A stretch of DNA of 64,000 bases, from positions 4,092,001 to 4,156,000 of the forward strand of contig JYIP02000003.1 of NCBI GenBank assembly GCA_001051155.2, written 5' to 3'. The translations under genes were made by a program, and so were the position numbers. This document shows positions 44,650-56,122 of the stretch, in pieces; position 1 is the first letter of the stretch; every line of letters begins with the position of its first letter. Origin of the DNA: Chrysoporthe austroafricana. Lineage: Eukaryota; Ascomycota; Sordariomycetes; Diaporthales; Cryphonectriaceae. The notes under the pieces were generated by a model. It searched no databases. It was not told the origin of the DNA and saw nothing but the letters and a program-made list of their open reading frames with translations.

Positions 44650-46593
44650 AACCTAGCACCGCAGTCCTCAGTCCTGCGCCCCCAGCCCAGAGCCCAGAGG
44701 CCAGAAGCCCAGAAGACAACAGCCCCAGAGAGAAAGAAGCCCACCACCATCACCAGCAGCAGACCACCCCAGGCCCCGGCCGGTCAGCCAACAAGCCGAC
44801 CCCCCAAGCAAAGACGCAGTGGGGCGCGGCGCCCCGTATTTCCGCCCGCCTCGCTCGACGGAACCTCGACAGGCGCGACAGGGGCGGTTCGTCAGGCGGG
44901 TGGTCCCCTGTAAGGGTACCTGGGCAGACGCTGGGGGGGGGGATTTAGCTTAGCTCCCGAGATGAGAAGGATGACAGGCGCCTTTCTGCAGGGCCTCCTC
45001 GCCTGTCTGGCTGCTGGGCCGGCAGAGGGTCGGGCTGTGGAGGAGGCAGGAAGGTGAGAAGAGAGGGAGAGAGTCAATTGGCGAAGGGAGCGCGAGAGGA
45101 TCCAGCGCCCAGGTTGGTGTGTCTGTTTGTTGTTGTGGTTGTTGTTGTTGTCGTTGCCGTTGATGTCGTTGTTGGTCAGCCAGCCAGTCAGTCAATCAGT
45201 CCGTCAGGTGCTCAACGGGCGCTGGGGTGGCCACTGCCCGCCTGCAGGGTCATCGCACCTATCAATCCCAGACCAGGCCAGGGCCAAGGGGGACCCCGTG
45301 CCAGATTGCTGGGACCACCCGCCCTATCAGCGAGCAGGTACCACGAGCATACCGCAGCGGCACGCCGGGTACCCAAGCGGCCATAGCACACACACACAGG
45401 GTGCCAGCAGCCGCCCGAGTTGCCCAGCTGGCAGCAAGCACCCTGTAAGTACCATGGCAGTCAAGTTACCGGGGTGCTGCTGCTGCTGCTGCTGCTGCTG
45501 CTGTCGTCTGCACCGGCTTCCAGGCCCTCCTCTTCGGGGTGCGAGAAGGGCGACGCCCCCGCAGCGACCTTCCCGAAGCAGGCGCTGGCGTGCTCTGGGC
45601 CCAGCGGTTTCTCATTACTATATACGACCTTCAAACCGCCCAGCCAGCCTCGCACGCTATCCGCTCCTATCTTCAGCAGCGTCGCCCTTCGACCCTTTTC
45701 TTTCTTCCCCGGAGCAGATGCCCCCTGCTTCCTCCGCCGCGCTGACAGCGCATCGCCTCTCTCGCCTCCCCTCTCTCCCTACGCCTCACCCTCTCCCTCC
45801 GCGCGTGCCGGCATGGGATCGTGTCATGATGCGCCTCGCGTGGTCCCGCCCACCGGATCGTCGGAAAGATGCCAGCTCATCTCTTTCACTCATTCCTCAG
45901 AACGTCAGGACGGGGGGAGGGAGGGAGAGAGAAAGCCCACACGCGGTGACGTAACTACCGGCCGCCTCTTCGGTCGTGTATTTTATTTTTGGCCCATCTC
46001 GATCTCCCCATTCAATCTCCAATCCCCCCCCCTGTCGTTGTCGGGAATTGTTGGGTGGTTTTGGGGGGGGGGAGGGGAGACCCTGGCTGGCTGCTTGCTG
46101 TACTATGGTACGTATGCATGTACATACTCTATCCGCGGCCTCGCGTCTTGTGTCCCGTGCCGCCCGTCCGCCCGCCAGCCCGTCCAGCAGCCTTGCATGA
46201 GAGAGATGTTAGGGGGGAGGGAAGGGAAGGGTGTGTGTGTGGTCTGAGGCTGAGCCTCTCGGGTGGGGAGCCACTGGGAGCGGGAGCTACGCAGTAGGCC
46301 CACCACCCAGCCGGGAGTCTAGAAGGCGAGAGAGCACCGAGTCCTGAGTAAGTCAGTCAGTACGTACTAACCACTGGCGTGGTACGTATGTCATGTCAGT
46401 TATGGATCGAGTGATTGATTACTGGGTACGGTTTTAGCTCCCCCGGCAGACAGGGTCTACCCTCTACCGCGTAGGGCCGGCGAGTGGCTGTGCACGTACT
46501 GGGTGACAGACGGGCGCCGACAACGTCAGCCCTATGGGGAACAACGGCCCAGAACATATCGTCATAATTATAGATGATAGCAAAGCTGCCAGG

Positions 46594-46660
<67 letters not shown>
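46594..46660. repeat. (CTGT)n-(GGCT)n compound tetranucleotide repeat
   Basis: About eight TGTC/CTGT copies change into about eight GGCT copies with no interruption. All six frames through it are repetitive. Confidence 0.95.
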
Positions 46661-46857
46661 AGACGAACAACCGCGCCGATGCCGGGCTCCCCCTGCCCCC
46701 CCCCCCCAACCAAAAAAAAACCAACCCCCCCCCCCGCGGGGGGCCCGGCCCNCTGTCTTGCCGGCCGGCGGTGGGTGGGGGCGGCCTGCTGGAGACGAAC
46801 AACCGCGCCCAAGCCGGGCCCCCCCCCCCCCCCCCCCAAAACAAAAAAAAAAAAAAA
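46659..46857. repeat. Tandem duplication ending in C and A homopolymers, with an N
   Basis: GGAGACGAACAACCGCGCC occurs at 46659 and again at 46791. Each copy runs on through GCCGGG(C)n into a poly-C and a poly-A run. The spacer contains an N at 46752. The second copy abuts the stop codon of the AT-hook gene. Confidence 0.85.
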
Positions 46858-46862
46858 CTCCC

Positions 46863-48092
46863 TCAGACGCGGGCGGCACGGCCGGACAGGCCGGCGGCAT
46901 CAGCAGGCCGCGGCTCCTCGTCGTCGTCGTCCGCCTCCGACGGCGCGTTGGCGTCCCGCAGCATGAGGATCTCCTTCAGCCGCCGCCGGTTCTCCCTCCA
47001 CGTCAGGAAGTCCTCCACCTCCTGGCCCCGCACCGACGGCGTCACCTGCGTCCCGTCCGGCCCGAGCAGGTACGCCGGGAGCCCGTCCCCGTCCTTGTCC
47101 CCGCCCCCATCACCATGCCCGCCGCCGCCGCCGCCGTCGTTCCTAGCCCCGTCCCCGACGTGCCACACGAACGGCAGCAGGTGCCTCGCGTCCAAGTGGT
47201 CGTCGAGACCGCCCTCCTCCTCCTCCTCCTCCCCTTCCCCCCGGCACCCCGCCCACCGGCACCCTCCTGCCGCCCGCCCGTGCACCTTCCGTACGTGCCG
47301 CCGCAGCGTCTCCATGTTCTGCAGCTCCGCCCGGCACCCCGCCCACTCGCACCGGAACACCACGTACCGCGGCGCCGCCATGCTCTCCCACACGGCCCGC
47401 GGCGAGGGTGACGGCACCCGCGGTGGGCGCCCGCGCCTCTTCGGGGTTGGCGCCGCTCCGGCACCAGTAACACCAGCACCAGCAGCAGCAGCAGATGATA
47501 ACGGCGGCGGAGGCGCAACGGCGCGGCTGCTGCTGCCGCCGCCGCCGTCGTCCTTGCCCGGGTACCTCCGCGCCGACGCCGTGGGCAGCCCCGTCTTGGT
47601 CGACGGCATCCCCGGCCGCCAGCCCCTGGGCCGCCCGCGCGGCCGCTTCGGCGTCTGCGTCTGTGCGGCTGGGGACGGGGACGACGCCGCGCCCGCGCCG
47701 CGCCGCTTCCGCCCGGGCGTCCCGTCCGCATCGCCCCGCGCCTCCTGGCCCGCTGCTGGTGGTGGTGGTGGTGGTGGTGGTGGTGGTGGTGATGATGATG
47801 ATAATGGCGGTGGCCGCGGCTGGCGCGGCGACATGTTGAGGACGACCTCGATCCTGGCGCGCGGGCCTTCCGGGCTGGGGCGTCGTAGGAGGTCGGGCGT
47901 GACCGCCGCCGCGGGCGGCTCCGCGTCCTGGACGTCCGGTGTGATGTATGGTAATCGGCCTCCTGGTGGTGGTGGTGGTGATAGTGTTCCTGCGGGCGGC
48001 CGTGGCGGCCGCGCCGGGGATGGTGATGGGCCCCGCGCCTCGCCGTGGACGTCGTCCCGCGCCGGGTTGCTGGGAGACGACAACAGGTCCAT
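46863..48092 (-). CDS. AT-hook and C2H2 zinc-finger DNA-binding protein
   Basis: A single-exon frame gives 409 aa. Two AT-hooks are present, KRPRGRPRG at about 149-157 and KRRGRPPR at about 218-225. A C2H2 finger follows at about 248-271 (CEWAGC, then an H-X4-H pair). A second potential finger starts CRWAGC at 278 and ends H299/H304, with a poly-Glu stretch inside it. The C-terminal part (GQEVEDFLTWRENRRRLKEILML) looks like a helix. AT-hooks bind the minor groove of AT-rich DNA, so a chromatin or transcription role is likely. The N-terminus is Pro-rich and disordered. The reading frame ends right at a poly-A/poly-C block that may be misassembled, so the very C-terminus could be affected. Confidence 0.8.
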   Translation of the reverse strand: MDLLSSPSNPARDDVHGEARGPSPSPARPPRPPAGTLSPPPPPGGRLPYITPDVQDAEPPAAAVTPDLLRRPSPEGPRARIEVVLNMSPRQPRPPPLSSSSPPPPPPPPPPPAAGQEARGDADGTPGRKRRGAGAASSPSPAAQTQTPKRPRGRPRGWRPGMPSTKTGLPTASARRYPGKDDGGGGSSSRAVAPPPPLSSAAAAGAGVTGAGAAPTPKRRGRPPRVPSPSPRAVWESMAAPRYVVFRCEWAGCRAELQNMETLRRHVRKVHGRAAGGCRWAGCRGEGEEEEEEGGLDDHLDARHLLPFVWHVGDGARNDGGGGGGHGDGGGDKDGDGLPAYLLGPDGTQVTPSVRGQEVEDFLTWRENRRRLKEILMLRDANAPSEADDDDEEPRPADAAGLSGRAARV

Positions 48093-50224
48093 CTTTCTCG
48101 CGGGGGGAGGGGGAGAGGAGGCAGGTGGACGGAGCTGGAGGGCCGCCGTCGCCAGGAGGGCCCTCGCGCGCGCGGAAGGTGAGGCCAGATGGGACGGGGG
48201 AGTGAGCGCGGGAAGGGTTCGGGTTGTGTCCGGCTGCTGCTGTGCTGCGGCTGTCTGCAGGTGCTGTGGGGGCCGCCTGGCGCGCCTGGGTGGAGCTGCT
48301 GCAGCGCTACTGTGCAGCTTGATCCAACGTCGTCGTTCTTGGATCCTTCATAGCCCTCACCAGCGTGCTCGGCCCCAACTGCGTGATGCTTCAGGGATTC
48401 TCGATATCCACAGAAGCCTGTAAGCCGTTAGCTCTCGCGGAATGGAACTCCCAGCCTCGCAATTCTCTCGTGGGCTCTCGACTGAGATCTGCAGCGGGTG
48501 GTCCTAAATATCCCTAGGCGAGCCTCGTCGGGATGGCCCAACGGTCGAATGTCCTCGGAAGATCTACGCCAGGGCAAGCTCGTGTCTTGTTCCTAACCAG
48601 TCTCTAGAGGTGTGAGAGCCAAGTGAATGCGTCATACTGGCCGTACTGGCCGTAACTGCCACACCTTCTTAGGGAGCCCTGGGAAGGAGACGCAGATCCA
48701 GGTGGTGATGGCGTCACGAAGCCAGTGCTTCCGGGCGGCCCTACGCACCTCAGGGCAGGACAGGACAAACATACGTAGAGCCATGATCAGGCCGGTTCTG
48801 ACAGCCTTGCCCGGTGATTCGGGATCTCAGAGGTCGGCCAGGCGACAGTCTACGGATCTGGTCATTGTGCTCCACAGACGCGCATGTATATATATTGCCA
48901 CCTCACCGTCGTGAGCCAAGAACATACTATCCGCAGGCAACCAAGGCATCTTGACAACACCCTCTACCGAACTGAACAGCCTCATTTCCAGTTCTGAAAG
49001 AGGAGGCGCCCAGTCTGTCCTCTGGTCTGTTCAATCTTCGAAGGCAGCTCTCTCCCGGCTGCATTACCGACATCGATAGCGGACGCAGGTTCCGGCTGCT
49101 ACGCTCTTTTTTCTTCCTGTAGCTTACGCTCATCCCCTGTCGTCAAGAACACCGGATGATTTATATATATATATCATATCCTGCTAACTTGGTAACTTTC
49201 GCTTAACGTACCGCCACATCTTGGCCGCGGCCTTGGTCGTGACGAGCGGTAAAAGCCTCGCCGTGGAACCACTCCTGCGCACCCTTCACCGCCGGCAGCG
49301 CAGGGCCGCTCATCACCCCCGGGCCCCCAACAATATTTATGGTTTCCAGGATGGCACCGGAGCTCTAAGCCAGAGATGCATGATGCTGGTGCTGATCCCG
49401 CCACGGAGCGCGCTGCTGAGGACCGTCCAGCGGAGGCCGTCCCGGCGTTTTCTAAACCAGCGTCGACCATGGCCCTGCCACCCCAGCACAGGGCCATAAC
49501 GGTGTAGTCGCTAAAGAATCCGTGGATTGTGTTGGTGAGGCGGTCATTGTGGACGACTGCTCCTGCGGAGATGATTATTATGTATGTTGTCTAGCAGGAG
49601 CCATGTGCGGGCCGTTGCGTTGGGATTGTCCCTCGAGGCGTCACGGCCTCCGGAGACAACGGCAGCGAGTCTTAGCATCGGCATCGGCGACGGGCACGTT
49701 AAGAAACTAGTAAGAATGAGCTGGTTTCGCGCCGCCAGAACAGTACGAGCACTGGGCAACATTGTGCCGAACCCCATCACCATTACTCTAATATGCAGCA
49801 TGCCTGGCCCGTAGCGGAATCGTTTCAAGGCCTTTTAGGGTTCAACGGTAACCTATGCGGACCTCTCTGAATAACTAGTTTATTGCGAGCATGCACGCAC
49901 GCACGGCGAGAGAGGCACAGTTCATATAACGCTCTATGCTTGTATTCAACTTGACTATTGACGCCTCGACGCCAGCCAAGACCATGATTGTACATCTCGT
50001 AGCCAAAATCGCGTGGGGGATCTCGTAAAAAGCACTAACACCACCTATCTTATGCAGACCTCGCATGGTAGATATCGTCAAAGCAGATGAGAGGAAGAAG
50101 AAGAAAAAAAAAAAAAGAAAAAGAAAAAGAAAGAACATCCCCCCGCGGCAGCTAGCTAGCTAGCCAACGCCCGCGCGCCCGTCCCGATTTCGGCCCTGCG
50201 TCGGGGTCGGGCTCGGCTTCAGCC
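48093..50224. other. Intergenic region upstream of AT-hook gene and downstream of carnitine acetyltransferase
   Basis: About 2.1 kb with no credible coding frame. A (TA)n stretch lies near 49161-49175 and an A/G-rich tract at 50095-50140. Nothing else stands out. Confidence 0.5.
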
Positions 50225-53076
50225 TCAGTAGTCGATCAGCCGCAGCCTCTTGCCCACGTCCCTCCGCCTCGCCTGCACGGCCGCCCGTTCCGAGGGCTTC
50301 GTCTCGCCGCTGTCGTCCTCGGCGCGCGCCTTGAGCGCCTGTAGGAGCATGCCTGCGTCGAAGAAGCCGTCTGTTGGGAGCACGCGGGAAGGTCAGCCAA
50401 CTCCGCTCCGGTCTGGGGATATATAATGCAACTTTTGAGGAAGGGGAGGGGGGTAAAAGCAGGGACAGAAAGCAGGCTTACATCCTCCCAGCTCGTCGTC
50501 CTCGCTGAGCGTCATGCTCTCCTCCGTGGGGCTCTGCGCCCCCGCGCCGGGGGAGCCCACCCGCTCCCGCCGTGCCCTATCATCCCCGCCGCTCGTCGGC
50601 GCCAGCGGGGCGGCCACGGCGCCCGTGATGAGGCGGCCGCGCGCCTTGAGGCGGTTCGTGGCGCTGGGCTTGCGGTCGATCTCGCGGGCGCGGGTGGTGC
50701 GGGCGCCGCTGCCGCTGGGGTGGCGGGAGGTGATGCGGAGGATGCGGCGGATCTCGAGGAGGTACGACTCGAGGGTGTCGACGAAGCGGCGCGTCTGGCG
50801 GTGCTTGGACGAGGCGCAGATGGCGATGCCGTCGTCCTTGATGATGTAGCCGATGCCGAAGCCGTCGCCGCTGACGGGGCCAAAGCCGAACTGCCGCAGC
50901 GACGGGTTGCCGCAGTTGGACGTCGACATGATGGTCGTGTTGAGCCGGTCCCAGCCGCCGTCCGCGAAGATGAGCGGCAGCGCCGCCGCGGCGGCGCCGC
51001 GGCTGTTGACGCTGTCGCCGCGCGCCCGCATCACCATGCCCGCCGGGCCCTGCTCGTCGCCGCTGACGCTGGCGCCGCCGCTACCGTCGGCGCTGCTCAG
51101 CACCGAGTCGCGCGCGGGGCTCGCGTAGCCGCTGCTGCTGACGCTAGCCCCGTCCGCGGAGGAGCCGCTGGCGCCGGCGCTGTCGTCCAGCTGCCGCTGC
51201 CAGAGGCAGAACAGCGCGTACAGGTGGCGGTCGCAGCCCTGGCCCTTGGCGCAGTCCTTGGTGGCGGCGACGTGCGTGGCGCAGGCGCGCTTCAGGGCGT
51301 CGACCTTCTGCTCGGCGGGGTTGTCGCCCCAGAACGTCTGGACGAAGCCGACGCTCTCCTCGCTCGCGGTGCGCACGGCCTCGGTGCGGCCGTGGAGGTA
51401 CACCTTGGTCATGGCCGGCTCGTACGTGCACTCGACGCGGCCGTACAGGCCGTAGTAGGCGGCCTGGAAGGCCATCTGGACGAAGGCGTCGGGCGAGAAG
51501 CCCATGGAGGTGATGAAGTTCTTGCCGTAGGACTGGAAGTCGAGGCACTCGAACTCGTTCTGCCCGATGAGGTCGGCGAGGCGGGTCTCGGCGAAGCGCA
51601 CGGCGATGCGGAGCTCGGGCAGCATGTCCCACTCGAGCTTGTGCGGCGTCGTGTTGACGTCGCCGAACGACTCCGGGTGGCGCTTCGACGGGTCCGGGGA
51701 CGTGGACGCCCAGAGCGTCGGGGCCTGGCCGTTGATGGTGCGCGCGAAGCGCAGGATGGTGTCGGTGTAGACGTCCGAGGCGAAGCGGAGGACCGTGTGG
51801 CCGTCGACGCCCGTGTGCTCGAAGTTGATGCCGGCGGAGCCGTTCTTGCACACGATGATCTGGAGCTTGTCGTACCACCGGTTCGTGCAGGTGCCGATCT
51901 GCACGCCCTTCTCGATCTCCGACGTCCCGCAGAGCATGTTCTGGCAGAGGGCCGACACGGTCATGGGCTCCGTGTAGTCGAGGCAGACGATGAAGAGCGC
52001 CGAGTCGACGATGCCCAGGCAGTCGGCGTTGTTGGACCCCTCCTCGCGGGTGAGCACGTCGCGCAGGCCGGACCAGACCTTGCGGTTCTCGGTGCTGAGC
52101 ACGCCGAGGGCGCCCTTGGCGGCGTCCTGGATGGGGGTCTGCGCGGCGTCGTCGATGATGGTCTGGAGGTTGATGGAGACGTCCTTCTCGGTCATGATCA
52201 GGTCCGAGTTGTCGTCCAGGACGTCGAACCAGTAGAACTGCCCGTGGCACATGACGACGATGTGTTTCGACTCGGGGTCCTGCTCGATCTGACAGCCGGC
52301 CTCCGTCGGTACCCGTGCCGTGCCGAAGAGCCTCGAGTACTGGTACATGTCAAGCGGCGTGCCCTTGATCATGTCGGGCGGCAGCTCCTCCTTGCGGACG
52401 GCCCGGACGAACTCCAGTGCAGACACTACCAGGGACGCGGCCCTGGTGACCTGGTTGTTCCGCGCAGGCGTCGGGTCATCCTCCAGCAGGAAGAAGGGGT
52501 TCAGGTTGAGCACGACAGGGTTGTCGTAGTTCAGATATGAGTCGTACCCTACTATCATCAGGAAGGGTACGACGGTAGACCCGTGGGGGGTGAACAGGGG
52601 CGGGACGGAGACTTACAGAACTGCTCGATATAGCTCGTCTTTCCCTCGGCGTACTTCTTCAACTTCTCCTGCAACTCGGGCCCCTCGTTCTTCAGGAACT
52701 CCTGGACGGCGTGCCTGGTATCGGAGTGCTCCCTCGGGGTCTGGAGCGGCTTCAGCGCCCGCAGGTACTTGCTGCAGGTACCCTCGAGGTCCGGGATGGG
52801 CAGCTTGGGCAGCTTATCCTGGTGGGCGAAGGTGACGCCCGGGTAGGACCTCTCCTCGTTCACGCCCATCTTCTCCTGCTCCTCCCTCTCCTTCTCCCTC
52901 TCCCGCTCCCGGGGGGCTGGGCTCGGCGCCGGGGGGAGGCCGTTGCGGAACTCGCCGCTGGTGGGCAGAGACCGCGGGATCTGCCGCTTTGACGCCGGCG
53001 ATGGGCGGCTGTCAGCGGCGGAGAGGGTGTCTCCGAGGGCTCTCGGAACGGTGAATATGCGGACTTGGGTAGGCAT
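50225..53076 (-). CDS. facC: Carnitine O-acetyltransferase, cytosolic FacC/Yat2-like
   Basis: Three exons on the minus strand: 52617-53076, 50482-52548 and 50225-50370, giving 890 aa. Joins restore YIEQFWYDSYLNYDNPVV and ELGGYGFFDAGM. The choline/carnitine acyltransferase core is complete: LPKLPIPDLEGTCSKYLRAL, the catalytic His in FEHTGVDGH (about residue 398) and the STSNCG motif near 693 followed by FGFGPVSGDGFGIGY. A Ser/Gly-rich insertion of about 80 residues precedes that motif, and a disordered basic tail follows about 750. There is no C-terminal peroxisomal tripeptide (it ends LIDY) and no clear mitochondrial presequence, so the cytosol is the likely site. The enzyme moves acetyl groups between CoA and carnitine, as needed for growth on acetate or fatty acids. 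Confidence 0.93.
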
Positions 53077-53256
53077 CCTGTGTCAGCCAGGCAACCAGGT
53101 CACGGGGGGCGTCGGCCTCAGGCGTAGAGGGGGGACACAGAGGTGTTGATGTTCAAGCCTCGCAAGGCCGTGCGGTAGAAGTAGTGGCAGTCGTGGAGGC
53201 AGTAGGCTGGCATCCCCACTTGAGAGAGACAGCAAAGCCAGGCAGTGGTCAGGGCA

Positions 53257-53344
53257 GCGGTGGTGGTAGGGGCGGTGGTGAAGGTGAAGGTGAAGGTAAT
53301 GGTAATGGTGATGGTGGTAGTGATAGTGATAGTGGTAGTGGTAT
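53257..53344. repeat. Degenerate GGTNNT trinucleotide/hexanucleotide repeat
   Basis: GGT triplets alternate with GAA, AAT, GAT and AGT triplets over nearly 90 bases. It is noncoding by position, upstream of the carnitine acetyltransferase. Confidence 0.8.
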
Positions 53345-54770
53345 GTATAGGCAGGTGGTACGTGACAGGTACATCCACTGACGAGAGGGAACCTTGGGCC
53401 AGGGAGGGCAGGGTCAAGGGGATCGATCTCCTCGGAGGGAGAGGGTCCATATATGTCCACCTGCCTCGCACAGGACCCGGGGGAGAGAGGTGACGGAGGC
53501 GTCACAGAGGCCGGGGCTTATGTGATGGGCAGCGACCCGGGGACGGGGACGAGATCGGTGCTGCGCAGCCCAGCATGTGGCCTCGACATGTGGGACCCAT
53601 GATTGGCAGTGTGTGCGCGCGGTGATGTATGCTGGCCACGGGCGATATCATGCACTCGGTCAAGGTAGCTCGCCCTCAACCCCCCCCCCTCCATCCTCCC
53701 CCCATCCCCCCAGGCGCTGGCTGGCACTGGCAGGTGGTGGCCGGATAACGAGAGCCGCAGCAGCAGGCCCTGTGTGCGGGCGGCATGGCATGAAACTGGG
53801 CTCCGTAGGACCGAGTGAGGCCCCATATGCGGATGGATCTGCCGAGGTGGCCAGGATACAGGCGAGCAGGGAGACCGCAGGAAAAAAACCTCTCACACAA
53901 CGTACCTTCTGCACGGGTCCGTCTAGTGACGCGGGTTAGCAGCGAGGGCGAGAGGCCGAGCCGACGCGAGGGGAGGCGATGTGCTGGTCACAGTGGTTCA
54001 GGACTTGCGGAACGGCAGCCCGGGGCAGACCATCCTCTGCACCACGCGAGCGCTGCTGGCCTGTATAAGTCTGAAAAGGATGGGCAGATCAGCCGTGGTC
54101 CGGGGGACGGAGGGGGGAGGGGGGAGGGGAGCTGGCTGCTGGAGGGGGGAGGAGGAACAGTGAGCCTCACCTGGGGTGTGTTCCAGGTCGATCCTCAGAC
54201 TGACTGGCTGGCTTCCCATCCGGAGGAGACCCCTCGCTGATAACATAGATAGAGATAGAGGCACAGGTGGGGGCTACCGGCGCTCTCGAGATTCCATCCC
54301 AGGGTACACAGCGCTGGCCCTGCTCTGCCAAGGGCCTCGACGACGACGACTCGAACAGATCCCTGGGCAGAGACAGCAGATGGCGGCCTGGTGTCGTAAC
54401 TCGCCTGCGTCACGGGCCAGAAGCCGTGGTCACCTCACCTCCCTGCCGTAGTACACACACAGCCTGACGGCATAGAGGTGTGGAGCAGATGTCACAGGGA
54501 CGAGCGGCTGGGCACTAGCCAGGCCGTGACGGGTCTCGAACGGGTAGCCGATGAATCGGGGGGGGGGGACGACGCGCTGGAGGTGACGTGGGGACGGACG
54601 GGATCGTGCTGCTGCTGCGTACCATGATTACTACGTATCTTCGGACCAGGGGAAGTCGTGTGGTTGGACGCACGGCACAAAGGCACGAGGTTCCCAGGGT
54701 CAGCCTGCCAGGCCCGTTGGGGTGCAGTGGAGTGGGTGTGCAGTGGGTGTGGCCAGGGGGGGCCGCTGGG

Positions 54771-54810
54771 GGGGCCGCTGTACTGGGGGCCGCTGTACTG
54801 GGGGCCGCTG
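54771..54810. repeat. 15-bp tandem repeat, 2.7 copies
   Basis: GGGGCCGCTGTACTG is present twice exactly, followed by GGGGCCGCTG; related GGGGGCCGCTG words lie just upstream. Confidence 0.9.
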
Positions 54811-56122
54811 AGGGGGGGTGGTTGGTGCCCCAGTGGGGCCTCCCCACGATCCTCCTCCACGCCCCTCCAGCGCGCCACCCCGCCCTGTACCCAGTAGTCA
54901 AACCGCGATACTACATAGCGTGTAGTACTAACGTTTCCCACCGAGTCTGGGGCTGGTCTGGTCCTGCTGCTCTACATAAGCCTCGCGCTTTTGGTGGCTC
55001 GCCTGCGGGAGTACAAACCATCCCGACACCGCATGCGCCGTGCAGGACCTCCAGAGAGATAGAGACCTTCGTAGACAGGACTGGACTTTCCATGCTTCCC
55101 TCGCCCTGTCTCGCGCCGGGCGAGAAGAGCATCCAGGCTGACATCGACTATACATACTCAGCGTATCGCAGCAAAACGACGCCCAGAGAGCGAGTGCGAG
55201 AACCCACAGCGCCCGACCGGAAGTGGACTCCGTACCGTGCCGTACCGTTATCTCCCCTCCCATCCCCACTGCTCGCGCCGCTCTGGCATGTGAAAGCTTC
55301 GGCGCGCTTCTCGAAGCTGCTGCTGCTGCCGCCGTCGGATACGCAGCGCAGGGGCGGGCAGGGGGGGGGGACGCCGCGCCAACGACCGGCCGAACGGAAA
55401 AAGGGGCACGCGAAGGGGTACTCGCAGCCAGCCAACATTGCACCAGCCAGCGCTCCTCCCTCCCTCCCCACGCAAGACCCAGGCACACACCAGGCTCGGC
55501 TCGCGTCTTCGGCCGTACACGCACGGAGAGCGACTGGGAACATAAGAGGGCACGGGCTTACGTCGGGGCTGGCTCGCTCGCTCGCTTGCTCACATCACAT
55601 CAGGGTGAAGGGTGAACAGGGAAGGGCTTTTTTCCTGCTTTTCGTCCTGTCTTTTCCTCCTGTCATCCGGGACGGCCATCGTCGATCTGGTCTAGCCGGG
55701 TTCGGGCTAGGTGGGGAGCCCTTCACGGATCAAAGAAGCGCCTCCAGCCGGACGTTCCGAGGGAAGCCCCGGCTACGGACTCGTTCCCTCACTTCGTAGT
55801 TTATCTACGATGTACAAGATAGGAGGGTGGTTCGGAGACACTACGGACCTGGCCCTCGGCGAGGCCTTCTGTCTGTCTAGGGACCAAGGGAGCAGAGGAG
55901 GAGCATCCCAAGCAGAAGGAAGCATTCCAATTGTGCTCATGTAGAGGACGTTATTCATATCCAGTTGATGGACAGCCTGCGCTCGAGGCAAGAAGAGTTG
56001 TATGTAGGGGGAACGAAGGCAAGTCAAAGCAGATATATACAGGTGAAGTCCATCGCCGGCACCCGGACCGGCTAACAATACCTCGGACCGCCCCGGGACA
56101 GGACCGCGGCCGCCGGCCCCGC

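Larger units (their letters stand above)
44274..46862. other. nrc-2 upstream region and downstream flank of the AT-hook gene
   Basis: No credible gene in 2.6 kb. It holds GGTGCTG tandem copies at about 44537-44566, a perfect palindrome at 44632-44649, a CTG run at about 45476-45503, a CTGT/GGCT tetranucleotide block at 46594-46660 and a duplicated segment with an N (46659-46857). Frames crossing these repeats are low in complexity. Confidence 0.5.
53077..56122. other. Intergenic region, about 3 kb
   Basis: No credible gene. It contains a purine hexanucleotide-like repeat (GGTGAA/GGTAAT/GGTAGT type) at about 53257-53344, C-rich and G-rich homopolymers, and a 15-bp repeat at 54771-54810. The longest frames are random in composition. 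Confidence 0.5.

Noticed and set aside
46534..48423. 629-aa plus-strand frame over the AT-hook gene
   Set aside because: It crosses tetranucleotide repeats, an N and homopolymers; the minus frame has AT-hooks and a zinc finger.
50426..52540. 704-aa open frame antisense to the carnitine acetyltransferase
   Set aside because: Shadow frame of Ala/Val/Arg-rich composition; the minus-strand frame has an unmistakable acyltransferase core.
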